NCBI RefSeq assembly: GCF_049673105.1 | Contig: NZ_JBATXG010000025.1 | Location: 124,001-188,000 of the forward strand | Direction: 5' to 3' | Source of the DNA: Castellaniella sp049673105 | GTDB lineage: Bacteria > Pseudomonadota > Gammaproteobacteria > Burkholderiales > Burkholderiaceae_B | Length of the DNA stretch: 64,000 nt | In this document: piece after piece, positions 8,772 to 16,349 of the stretch | How the letters are laid out: every line of letters starts with the position of its first letter | Position numbering within the stretch: position 1 is the first letter of the stretch | The notes under the pieces: generated by a model | The model's database searches: none | What the model saw: the letters and a program-made list of their open reading frames with translations, nothing else | What the model was told of the DNA's origin: nothing | Position numbers and translations under genes: made by a program

Positions 8772-8801
8772 AGTATATAGCCATCCCTTGTTGCGGTGCA
8801 A
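8772..8801 (-). promoter_or_regulatory. Sigma70-like promoter of the predicted small RNA
   Basis: On the minus strand TTGCAC (8801-8796) and TATACT (8777-8772) are separated by 18 bases and preceded by AT-rich DNA up to about 8860. Transcription would begin near 8765. Confidence 0.5.
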
Positions 8802-8915
8802 GATTAATTTTATGTCAATAGATAACGGCCATAGGTTTGTTGTTTTTTAATAACAACCAAGGGTAATCCTAGGTGCCGAACGCGCCAATATGCCACACGC
8901 ATCGGCGCACCCACG

Positions 8916-9593
8916 CTAGATCCGGTACGCCGTCGTGGTCATGATGCGCGACATCACCCGCATCGCCCCCCGAATCGGGGCCGGCAAGGGGGCGGCGCCA
9001 TGATTTTCCGCGGTGGTGCGGTGACCGATCTCGTCGTCCCGCATCTGCGTGACCACCTGACGCGAGCGATCATCTTGCACCGGCAAGGTGTCCAGATGCC
9101 CGTTCAGATGTTCTTCGACTTGGCGTTCGGTTTCGGCCATGAAGCCCAGGTTGTAAGGCACCCCGGCCCGGCTGGCCGCCAACCCCAGGCCAAACGCCCC
9201 GACATACCACAAGGGATTGAGCAGACTGGGACGGCTTTTCAATTCATCCAGGCGCCGGCGGCACCACGCCAGATGGTCGGTTTCCTCGGCGGCGGCTTGC
9301 AACAACACGGTGCGCACCGAGCCATCTCGGCACCCCAGCGCCTGGCCCCGGTACAGGGCCTGCGCGCAGATCTCGCCCACATGATTCACCCGCATCAGGC
9401 CCGCCGCGTGACGGGCCTCGTCGTCGGACAGCACGGGATCATCCGCCTTGGCCGGCCCTGCCGGATAGGCGCGATCATGGGCCACCGTGCCGTCCAGCAC
9501 TTGCAAAGCCTGACCGATTTCCGACAACACGGCGTCCAGCGGACCGGCGCGCCGACGCCAGCGGGTGGATTCCAGGGAATGTGTCAGGGTCAT
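8916..9593 (-). CDS. coq7: Demethoxyubiquinone hydroxylase (di-iron)
   Basis: This 225-residue protein catalyses the last hydroxylation in ubiquinone synthesis. The di-iron carboxylate motifs are all present: MRVNHVGEICAQALYRGQ, AAAEETDHLAWC, ETERQVEEHLNGHL and MRDDEIGHRTTA, spaced as in Coq7/CAT5. It is the last gene of the oxidase operon, 9 bases after the preceding membrane-protein gene, which links quinone supply to the terminal oxidase genes upstream. The ATG at 9593 gives the usual length. The stop is about 150 bases from the predicted small-RNA promoter. Confidence 0.93.
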   Translation of the reverse strand: MTLTHSLESTRWRRRAGPLDAVLSEIGQALQVLDGTVAHDRAYPAGPAKADDPVLSDDEARHAAGLMRVNHVGEICAQALYRGQALGCRDGSVRTVLLQAAAEETDHLAWCRRRLDELKSRPSLLNPLWYVGAFGLGLAASRAGVPYNLGFMAETERQVEEHLNGHLDTLPVQDDRSRQVVTQMRDDEIGHRTTAENHGAAPLPAPIRGAMRVMSRIMTTTAYRI

Positions 9594-9602
9594 GAGAGTC
9601 CT

Positions 9603-10253
9603 CTATCGATTCAAGAAGCGCCAGATCGGCTTCACCGCTACCAGCAACCAGCACGAGGGTAGCACGATCGCCAGAGCGATCAGTCCCCGGCCCGCCCAGT
9701 CCTGGTCGTCCTGCAGATAGGCATTGCACAAGCGGATGGGCATATCCAGATAGGCCATGCCGACAATGGCGCTCATCCAGCAGAAATTGCCCAGGAAGAA
9801 AAGCTTGATCACCACATTGGCCCGCCGCACGGATGCGCTCAACAGCCAGCCGCACAGAGGCAGCCCCAGATATTTGAAGACCGCCACCCGCCAATCCACC
9901 AGCGCATCGTCCAGCGCCTTGGGGATCATCCACCCCGCCCCCACCAGACTGACCAGCAACAATCCCGGGATGCCGTAAGCGTTATAGGTCCAGCGGATAC
10001 TGCGCCCGGAGGTCGGTCGCCAGACCGGCGCGGCTTGCCCGGATGCCACGGACGTATCCTGAGGATGCGGCGCGGATGTCCGCCACGCGTGCCAGGCCCG
10101 CTCGGCAAACACCCCGCTCGCGACCAGCAAGGGAATCTGCACCACCATGTGCAGGCTCATCAGCGCGGTCAGGGCATCATGCCAGACCAGCGCCACCCCC
10201 AAGCAGATCATCGCCGCCGCCAGGCAGGCCGGAGCAATCCGCAGGCGGTTCAT
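9603..10253 (-). CDS. Membrane protein of the cytochrome oxidase cluster, function unknown
   Basis: This 216-residue protein has about six hydrophobic segments (near residues 8-25, 33-50, 93-110, 123-140, 150-168 and 188-206). Histidines are scarce, but the second segment carries SLHMVVQIP, which is reminiscent of the HMxQH-type segments of CtaG-like oxidase assembly proteins. I do not regard that as proof of homology. A hydrophilic Pro/Ser/Ala-rich loop lies at about 58-88. Its start overlaps the stop of the SCO gene by four bases (ATGA), so it belongs to the oxidase operon, and a role in oxidase assembly or copper handling is inferred from context only. Confidence 0.75.
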   Translation of the reverse strand: MNRLRIAPACLAAAMICLGVALVWHDALTALMSLHMVVQIPLLVASGVFAERAWHAWRTSAPHPQDTSVASGQAAPVWRPTSGRSIRWTYNAYGIPGLLLVSLVGAGWMIPKALDDALVDWRVAVFKYLGLPLCGWLLSASVRRANVVIKLFFLGNFCWMSAIVGMAYLDMPIRLCNAYLQDDQDWAGRGLIALAIVLPSCWLLVAVKPIWRFLNR

Positions 10254-10891
10254 GGCGTTTCCTTAAGCGGCGCTGTATGTCCCGGCATCAGGGCCTTGGC
10301 TGCCTGCAGCGCCCAACCGGGATCATCCAGGTCCACAATGCGCACCAGACGCCCGTCCGGCGTCACGATGTGAAACGCCGCGTTATGCTCGAATTCTCCC
10401 AGCGGCGCCGGCACGACCAGGATGCCGAAGAGATCCAGCATGGCGGCACGCTGCGGCGCATCCGCCAGGGTCATGAATTGCCAGACGCTGGGATCGGCCC
10501 CCATGCGGACGGCATAGCGGGACAAATCCCCTGCCCGATCCCTGGGATCGAAACTGAGGCTGATCAGGCGTATCTGCTGCTGCAAACCCTCGGCCTTGAT
10601 CGCCTGTTGCAGGCGCTCGGTCAACGACCCTTGGGCCAGGCACAGCGCGATGCAGCGCGTGTAAAAAAAATTGACGATGGCCACCCGGCCATCGTCTTGC
10701 AGGTTGTGTGTCAAGACTTCCAGACGACCGGCGCCGTCCAGCACCTGCGCCATCGGTATGTCGCGCGGCTGCGCGGCAATCGCCTGACGGCGGGCGGCTT
10801 CGGCCGTCAGGACCGTAAAGCCATCCGTCAGACTGTAGAGAACCCCGATACCCGCCGCCAGAGCAAGCGCCAGGGACAACACCCACCGCAT
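10250..10891 (-). CDS. SCO1/SenC-family copper chaperone
   Basis: This 213-residue protein has an N-terminal membrane anchor (about residues 3-20) and a periplasmic thioredoxin-like domain. The copper ligands of SCO proteins are present: the CxxxC pair C80 and C84 in FFYTRCIALC, and a histidine in EFEHNAAFHIVTPDGRLV. SCO proteins deliver copper to, or reduce cysteines of, cytochrome oxidase subunits. CcoN-type oxidases have CuB but no CuA, so a CuB-loading role is plausible here. It sits 11 bases after the cytochrome c gene and overlaps the next gene by four bases. Confidence 0.85.
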   Translation of the reverse strand: MRWVLSLALALAAGIGVLYSLTDGFTVLTAEAARRQAIAAQPRDIPMAQVLDGAGRLEVLTHNLQDDGRVAIVNFFYTRCIALCLAQGSLTERLQQAIKAEGLQQQIRLISLSFDPRDRAGDLSRYAVRMGADPSVWQFMTLADAPQRAAMLDLFGILVVPAPLGEFEHNAAFHIVTPDGRLVRIVDLDDPGWALQAAKALMPGHTAPLKETP

Positions 10892-10902
10892 GCGCTACCT
10901 AC

Positions 10903-11487
10903 TTATTTCTTTCCCAACAGCAGACCCAGGTCTTCGTCGCCCTTCCAGGGCGTGGTCTGGTCCTTGGTGTCGGCGCGCACCTTGGCGACGAACTGGGCGT
11001 CCGTGGTGGATGCCGAATTGCCGAAGCTGGTGCGCACGTGATTGACGATGGCGGCGACTTCTTCGTCGGAGAACTTATCCTGGAAGTGCGGCATTTCGCC
11101 GTTGTATTTGACGCCCTCGACCGTCAACGGGCCATGAATGCCATGCAGCACGATGCGGACCATAATGCCAGGATCCGCATCGTCCACCCATTCGGATTTC
11201 GACAGAGGCGGGAACACGCCCGGCACCCCGGCGCCGCTGGCCTGGTGACAGGCCACGCAGTTGGCGGTATACAACTGCCCGCCATCGGCCTTGAGCGGCA
11301 CGGCGAAATCCGCCGCTACCCGATCATCGCCCACGGAAGGCGGCATGGGCGAGTACGACTCGTACAGATGCCAGATAGCCCAGATAAACAGGACGCCGAT
11401 GATGCCCAGAACGATCTTCGGAATCGGGCGGCTGCCCTCGCTGGGTTCCGGCTGCTCGCGGCGCTGTTGTGTGTATTTATTGCTCAT
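10903..11487 (-). CDS. Membrane-anchored mono-haem cytochrome c
   Basis: The 194-residue product has one N-terminal membrane segment (about 23-41) and a single class-I cytochrome c domain with haem motif CVACH at residues 77-81. M132 (NGEMPHF) is the likely axial ligand. It follows ccoO with a four-base overlap and takes the place normally held by the di-haem CcoP of cbb3 oxidases. It is probably the electron-donating or third subunit of the oxidase. The C-terminal tail of about 35 residues (KVRADTKDQTTPWKGDEDL) is charged and of unknown role. Confidence 0.85.
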   Translation of the reverse strand: MSNKYTQQRREQPEPSEGSRPIPKIVLGIIGVLFIWAIWHLYESYSPMPPSVGDDRVAADFAVPLKADGGQLYTANCVACHQASGAGVPGVFPPLSKSEWVDDADPGIMVRIVLHGIHGPLTVEGVKYNGEMPHFQDKFSDEEVAAIVNHVRTSFGNSASTTDAQFVAKVRADTKDQTTPWKGDEDLGLLLGKK

Positions 11488-12113
11488 TTCGCGGCTCCTT
11501 CAGCTGGCGGCTCCGGTAGCGTCGGCAACTGAGCATCGGGATTGATCGGATAGGTATGATTCAGACCGATCAGATAATCCACCAGATCCAGGGCATCGGG
11601 ACCGGCCACGACCACCCGGCCATCCGAGGGCGCGTAGCTGGCCGGCAGATTGACGACCTTGTCGCCAGGTTCGGCCTTGTCCTTGAGTTTGAACAGGAAG
11701 GGGAAGGCCGGCATGGTGCTGCCCGGCACATAGGCCCTGGGTTCATACAGATGTCCCAGGTTCCAGTCTACGCTGGGCTGACGGGCGCCGATATTGAACA
11801 GGTCCGGGCCGGTACGCATGGTGCCCAGCAAATGCGGGGTGTCATAGTAATAATCGTTGGCCACGGAAGCACGTCCCCAGCCACGCTGGAAATCAGGCGC
11901 CATGGACTGGCTGCGCGGTTGCTGCGAATGGCAATACACGCAACCCATCGCGATATAGACCTGACGACCGCGCAACTGCTGCTCGGTGTAGGGCTTCAGG
12001 TCCGGAGGCGGCTGCAGATCCGACAGTTGGAGATAAGGCATCACAACCAGCGTTGCGGTCGCCAGGGCGAGCGTCACCATCGCCCCGCTGAGAAGTTTGT
12101 ATTCGCTTTCCAT
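11484..12113 (-). CDS. ccoO: cbb3-type cytochrome c oxidase subunit II (CcoO-like)
   Basis: This 209-residue mono-haem subunit has one N-terminal membrane segment (about 9-26), then GRQVYIAMGCVYCHSQQPRS with haem attachment at C58, C61 and H62. It continues with the CcoO-typical GWGRASVANDYYYDTPHLLGTMRTGPDLFNIGAR and the axial-ligand region PGSTMPAFPFLF. It passes electrons toward subunit I. The stop overlaps the start of the cytochrome c gene, and the start lies two bases after ccoN. Confidence 0.9.
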   Translation of the reverse strand: MESEYKLLSGAMVTLALATATLVVMPYLQLSDLQPPPDLKPYTEQQLRGRQVYIAMGCVYCHSQQPRSQSMAPDFQRGWGRASVANDYYYDTPHLLGTMRTGPDLFNIGARQPSVDWNLGHLYEPRAYVPGSTMPAFPFLFKLKDKAEPGDKVVNLPASYAPSDGRVVVAGPDALDLVDYLIGLNHTYPINPDAQLPTLPEPPAEGAAK

Positions 12114-12115
12114 GA

Positions 12116-13837
12116 TCAGGCACCTGCAATCGCCTGAACTTCAGGCTGAGACTTACGTTTATGCAACAAGGCGGGACCCACGCGGCTCGTGCCATAGCGC
12201 AGCGCCATCAGCACGAAGTGCACGGCAAAGACCAAGTGGCCTAGCGTCATCAGCGTGCCGCCCAGCGAACGCCCTTCCAGGTAGGGAATCGTGACCAGCA
12301 CGGAATCCATGAAGGGGCGCGCCGCATCCAACATGGCCAGGCCTTGCAGCCAGCCACCGATGGACAGCGTGATGAAATACACCGCAAAACCGACGACCAC
12401 CAGCCAGAAGTGCACGATGATCAGTTTGGGATGCGGCCATTCCCAGGACATGACGCGCGGCATCACGAAATAGATGGCGCCGAACATGACGATGGAGAAA
12501 AAGGCATACAGACCCAGGTGAGCGTGCGCCACGGTGAAGTGCGTGAAGTGCGCCACACGGCTGATGCTGCGCAGGGCCTCGAAGGAACCCTGGAAGGAAC
12601 TGAGCGTGTACATGACGGCGCCCAGCACGATGAAGCGCAGGGTGGGCGAGTAGTACATGGTCTTGAAGTTGCCGCGCATCGTCAAATGCTGGTTCACCGA
12701 GAAGGCCAGCACCGGGATGATCATCATCATCGACTGGACGATGGACAGCGACACCAGCCAGTGCGGCACCGGGCCACCCACCAAGTGGTGACCGCCGACT
12801 TGACCATAAAAGAAGGCCAGGGCCCAGAAACCGATCAAGGACAGGTTGTAGGACTGGATCGGGCGACCAATGATTTTCGGCAGGAAGTAGTACACCGACG
12901 CCAGGGCGATCGGCGTGTAATACAGGCCCAGCACGTTATGGCCGAACCACCAGTTCATGGTGGCCTGTTCGACGCCGAAGTGCACCGCCGGCAGCTTGCC
13001 GACCAGATACAACACCGGGAACCAGAACAGGGCGGCGCCCATGTACCAGATCGAGACGTACAGGTGATCGACCTTGCGGTTGCGCAGCGTGAACACCAGC
13101 GGCAGAGCGATCAACGAACCGCCGATCACGATCAGGATGCTGACCTGCCAGGGGATTTCCAGCCATTCCAGGCCATCGTTGATGCCCACGGCAATGGACC
13201 CCAGGCCGGCGATCAGACCGGCATTCCAGAGCATGCAGCCCAGCAGCGCGAAACGACCGCCATACAGACGGGTTTTCAACAGGCGCGGCAGCACCCAGGT
13301 AGCGATCCCGAACGCAGCCATCGGGCACCAGCCGTAGGCGACCATATTCAGGTGCAGGGTGCGCGTGCGGCCAAAGGTCAGCCAGGCGTATTCCGTCAGA
13401 AATTCAGGGTTGTGCAGCTTGATCGAGCTGATCAGGCCGAAGGTCGAGGCCAACACCAGCCAGACGATGGCACAGGACAGAAAGACGAACGTGACATAAG
13501 CCGTCGACTGGTCGGCTTCCATGCGTTCGGCCAATTCGGCCTTGAGCTTGTCTGCCAGGGACGGATCGATGACGGCCTTGCCGCCGTCGGTCACGGCCTG
13601 CTGCAGGCCGGCCCGCTGCTCAGGCGTAGCCGAAGGATCCTCGACGTGGCCGATTTCGCCGGTCGAAAAAATCACCCCAGCCGCAGCGGGGTTGTCGTCG
13701 AACATGTTTCGTCGCAGGGACCAGATAAAAATACCTAGTCCGGTCACGGACATGATAAAGGTCAGAAGTAATACGGTGACGGTATCCACAGCGCTTCCAG
13801 TGAAGGACAATTGACGCTCAAGCGGGGATAAAATCAC
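12116..13837 (-). CDS. ccoN: cbb3-type cytochrome c oxidase subunit I (CcoN-like)
   Basis: This 573-residue haem-copper oxidase catalytic subunit has at least 12 membrane segments. Low-spin haem and CuB/haem b3 ligands are visible as RTRTLHLNMVAYGW, NWWFGHNVLGLYYTP, GQVGGHHLVGGPVPHW and HFTHFTVAHAHLGLYAF. An N-terminal hydrophilic insert (about residues 45-105, rich in Ala, Asp and Glu) separates the first membrane segment from the rest. There is no ccoQ or di-haem ccoP nearby. Instead ccoO, a mono-haem cytochrome, SCO and coq7 follow, so this is a variant cbb3-like complex. It is the first gene of the operon. Confidence 0.9.
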   Translation of the reverse strand: MILSPLERQLSFTGSAVDTVTVLLLTFIMSVTGLGIFIWSLRRNMFDDNPAAAGVIFSTGEIGHVEDPSATPEQRAGLQQAVTDGGKAVIDPSLADKLKAELAERMEADQSTAYVTFVFLSCAIVWLVLASTFGLISSIKLHNPEFLTEYAWLTFGRTRTLHLNMVAYGWCPMAAFGIATWVLPRLLKTRLYGGRFALLGCMLWNAGLIAGLGSIAVGINDGLEWLEIPWQVSILIVIGGSLIALPLVFTLRNRKVDHLYVSIWYMGAALFWFPVLYLVGKLPAVHFGVEQATMNWWFGHNVLGLYYTPIALASVYYFLPKIIGRPIQSYNLSLIGFWALAFFYGQVGGHHLVGGPVPHWLVSLSIVQSMMMIIPVLAFSVNQHLTMRGNFKTMYYSPTLRFIVLGAVMYTLSSFQGSFEALRSISRVAHFTHFTVAHAHLGLYAFFSIVMFGAIYFVMPRVMSWEWPHPKLIIVHFWLVVVGFAVYFITLSIGGWLQGLAMLDAARPFMDSVLVTIPYLEGRSLGGTLMTLGHLVFAVHFVLMALRYGTSRVGPALLHKRKSQPEVQAIAGA

Positions 13838-13868
13838 TCGCTTGGCAAGCCAGGATTGTAGCGTTAGT

Positions 13869-13945
13869 TTGATCTATGATAAATCTACGGTCCGGAGCAA
13901 GACGGATAAACCCCCATTTTGTGCAAGGGTTTCCGCTCTACCACT
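13869..13945. other. Divergent regulatory gap with hairpin and tRNA-like segment
   Basis: The gap between ccoN (minus) and the OsmC-like gene (plus) contains TTGAT at 13869-13873, a possible half-site for an FNR/Anr-type regulator. AAACCC (13908-13913) and GGGTTT (13927-13932) can pair around a 13-base loop. At 13945-13935 the minus strand reads AGTGGTAGAGC, identical to a common tRNA D-arm sequence, preceded by GGCGATCGCC. No T-arm follows, so this is not an intact tRNA. Confidence 0.35.
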
Positions 13946-13994
13946 CGGCGATCGCCCCAGCCCAACCAGGGAAAACACCTAAAGGATACGGACC

Positions 13995-14417
13995 ATGGAA
14001 TGCACCCTAGACTGGCAAGGCCCGGACGGCATGCTGTTCATTTCACGCACCGGCAGCGGCCATGTCTTGGCGATGGACGGCGCCCCTGACGGCGGCGGGC
14101 AGAATCTGGCCGCCCGTCCCATGGAAACCGTCCTGAGCGGCGCGGGCGGCTGCGCAGCCTACGACGTCGTGCTGATCCTGAAGCGCGGTCGCCATGCCAT
14201 CACCGGCTGCCAGGTCAAGCTCAGCGCCGAACGCGCCCAGACAGAACCCAAGGTCTTCACCAAGATCCATTTCGCCTTCCGTGTCACCGGCAAGGATCTG
14301 CCGCTTGCCGCCGTGCAACGCGCAGTCGAGCTATCACACACGAAATATTGTTCCGCCGTCGCCATGCTGGAAAAAACGGCGGAGATCACCCATTCCATCG
14401 AAGTCGTCGCCGACTAG
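13995..14417 (+). CDS. OsmC-family protein (YhfA-like)
   Basis: This 140-residue protein has the OsmC/Ohr fold with both redox cysteines, one in SGAGGCAAYDVVLIL (about residue 53) and one in ELSHTKYCSAVAMLEKTAEI (about residue 117). The arrangement is closest to the YhfA/OsmC-like branch rather than to Ohr, whose first cysteine lies in a different context. These proteins reduce organic hydroperoxides or bind lipids; which applies here cannot be told. The ATG at 13995 follows AAAGGA. It is divergent from the oxidase operon and convergent with thyA. Confidence 0.82.
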   Translation: MECTLDWQGPDGMLFISRTGSGHVLAMDGAPDGGGQNLAARPMETVLSGAGGCAAYDVVLILKRGRHAITGCQVKLSAERAQTEPKVFTKIHFAFRVTGKDLPLAAVQRAVELSHTKYCSAVAMLEKTAEITHSIEVVAD

Positions 14418-14490
14418 TGTGCTGTTCGACTAATCCGTACATTTAATTTTGGATGGATGCGGTGTCCTGACACAGGCCCCGCCCACTGCC

Positions 14491-15474
14491 CTACACCGCC
14501 ATCGGTGCCGTCAACGGCGGGTGATGCTGGTAGCCTTCCAGCACGAAATCACTGGGTTCGACTTGTTCCAGCCACTGCGGCGCATAAACGCCGGTGTCGG
14601 CATAGGCCGGTATACGGTCCGACAAGCGCAGTTGCGGCGCCGGGTAAGGATCCCGGCGCAGCTGTTCGCGCAGCATGTCCACATGGGTCTCGTAGATATG
14701 TGCATCGCCGATGAAATACGTGAACCAGCGCGGCGTGTAGCCGGTCAAGCGGGCCACCAGATGCGTCAGGGCGGCGCCTTCGGTCAGATTGAAGGGCGTG
14801 CCCAGACCCACGTCATTGCTGCGAATATACAGACACAGGGATAGTTCGCGCGTGGCGGGGTTAGCCAGAAACTGATACAGCAGATGGCAGGGCGGCAAAG
14901 CCATTTCCTCGATCTGCGCCCAGTTCCAGCCATGAAACAGCATGCGGCGGCTACCGGGATCGCGCATCAGGGTGTCAAGACATTGCCGCAACTGATCGAC
15001 TGCCTTGTAGAGCAACGCCTGGGAACCACCCCGTTCGCCCTGGACCACGCCGACCTGCCGATAGCCTAGCGCCAGGGCCGCAGCGATCTGTTCACTGCTG
15101 CGTGGCTGGTCCAGATCGATCAGTTTATATGCCGGCCACTGCCGCCACTGCACGCCATAGACCGGCCCCAGATCATCGGGACCGTCGCGCCAGGGGCTGT
15201 CCAGCCAGGCCTGATTTTCATTGGCGTTCTGATCCCACACACGGCAACCCAGGGCGCGAAAATCCGCGGCGCTGTCCACGGCGCGCAAAAACCCGACCAG
15301 CTCGCCGATGGCTGATTTGAAAGCCAAGCGCTTGGTCGTGACGGCGGGGAAACCTTGGCTGAGATCGAAGCGCAGGCACGCGCCCGGCAGACTGAGCGTG
15401 CGCACCCCCGTGCGATTGTCCTGCCAGGATCCCTGATCAAAGATCGACTGCACCAGATCCAGATATGCCTTCAT
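14491..15474 (-). CDS. thyA: Thymidylate synthase
   Basis: The enzyme methylates dUMP to dTMP using methylene-tetrahydrofolate. The 327-residue sequence has the phosphate-binding DNRTGVRTLSLPG, the catalytic cysteine in MALPPCHLLYQF, SNDVGLGTPFNLTEGA, and the FIGDAHIYETHVD and C-terminal PMAV ends of ThyA. It is about 60 residues longer than the Escherichia coli enzyme. The extra length is mainly an insert after the WRQWPAYK motif (about residues 117-158), comparable to the insert in the Lactobacillus casei enzyme. The start overlaps the stop of the CitE-like gene by four bases; no dihydrofolate reductase gene is adjacent. Confidence 0.93.
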   Translation of the reverse strand: MKAYLDLVQSIFDQGSWQDNRTGVRTLSLPGACLRFDLSQGFPAVTTKRLAFKSAIGELVGFLRAVDSAADFRALGCRVWDQNANENQAWLDSPWRDGPDDLGPVYGVQWRQWPAYKLIDLDQPRSSEQIAAALALGYRQVGVVQGERGGSQALLYKAVDQLRQCLDTLMRDPGSRRMLFHGWNWAQIEEMALPPCHLLYQFLANPATRELSLCLYIRSNDVGLGTPFNLTEGAALTHLVARLTGYTPRWFTYFIGDAHIYETHVDMLREQLRRDPYPAPQLRLSDRIPAYADTGVYAPQWLEQVEPSDFVLEGYQHHPPLTAPMAV

Positions 15475-16310
15475 GCCACGCGCGCCCGATACAGTTCACC
15501 GCGTTCCAGCACCCGCCGGGCGCGTTCGATCACCGACAGGTCGACCATGCGGCCATCCAGTCGAAACGTGTATTCGCCGGTGCCGTCCGCATGATCGACT
15601 ACGCGCCGAGCCCAATCGAGCTCTTCAGGCAGTGGCTGATACACCTGGTGCGCCACCGGCACTTGCGAAGGATGGATGCAGAGCATGCCGCCAAAGCCCA
15701 TGTCGCGAGCCAGCACGGCAGCCCGCGTCTGGCCCTCGGGATCGGAAAAATCGGCGTAAATCGTATCCAGGGGATCGGCCAGGCCGTGCATGCGGCTGGC
15801 CTGCAGGATCTGAAAACGCACCTGATCCAGGATGCGCTGAGCGCCTTCTGTGAGCGGTCGGGTGCCGAATTCGACCATCAGATCCAGAATACCGAAGGTC
15901 AAGCGCACGACGCCATTGGCCCCGGCGATATCGTCCAGCACCCGCAGGCCCTGGGCGGATTCGATAGCCGGGATCAACGGCTTCCCGGCGCCGGACACCC
16001 GGTAGACGTGTTCAGCCGCCTGGGCCTTGGGCAAGACGATGCCGGCCACCGCAGAGAGCTGTCGGCACATGGCCAAGTCATCGTCGAACCAGGGCGTCGT
16101 GCCGTCATTGATTCGCACCCACAGACGCTCTTGGGGATGGTCGGCGGCATAACGGACCAGCGCTTCCCGTGCGACGGGTTTATCGTCGGGCGCCACGGAA
16201 TCCTCGAGGTCAACGATGACGGCATCCGCGCCGCTGGCGATGGCCTTGGGAAAGCGGTCCGGCCGGCTAGCCGGCACGAACAGCGCGCTGCGCATCAAAG
16301 TGTCATGCAT
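15471..16310 (-). CDS. CitE-like HpcH/HpaI family CoA-ester lyase
   Basis: This 279-residue TIM-barrel protein resembles the beta subunit of citrate lyase and malyl/citramalyl-CoA lyases. Motifs are RSALFVPASRPDRFPKAIASGADAVIVDLEDSVAPDDK near the start, the metal-binding PAIESAQGL and the C-terminal GMLCIHPSQV. Stand-alone CitE-like proteins without the alpha and gamma subunits usually cleave or hydrolyse other acyl-CoA esters. It lies 39 bases after fumarase and overlaps thyA by four bases. The neighbouring fumarase and enoyl-CoA hydratase fit organic-acid or acyl-CoA breakdown, but the substrate is not evident. Confidence 0.82.
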   Translation of the reverse strand: MHDTLMRSALFVPASRPDRFPKAIASGADAVIVDLEDSVAPDDKPVAREALVRYAADHPQERLWVRINDGTTPWFDDDLAMCRQLSAVAGIVLPKAQAAEHVYRVSGAGKPLIPAIESAQGLRVLDDIAGANGVVRLTFGILDLMVEFGTRPLTEGAQRILDQVRFQILQASRMHGLADPLDTIYADFSDPEGQTRAAVLARDMGFGGMLCIHPSQVPVAHQVYQPLPEELDWARRVVDHADGTGEYTFRLDGRMVDLSVIERARRVLERGELYRARVA

Positions 16311-16349
16311 GGCATTCCCCTATCTGTTTGACGAATGAAAGCAAACCGT

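Noticed and set aside
13869..13883. FNR/Anr box for the oxidase operon
   Set aside because: Only one half-site (TTGAT) fits TTGATNNNNATCAA; the second half does not match, so it is mentioned only as a possible half-site.
13935..13965. Intact tRNA gene upstream of ccoN
   Set aside because: The D-arm-like sequence is not followed by a valid anticodon arm, T-arm or acceptor complement.
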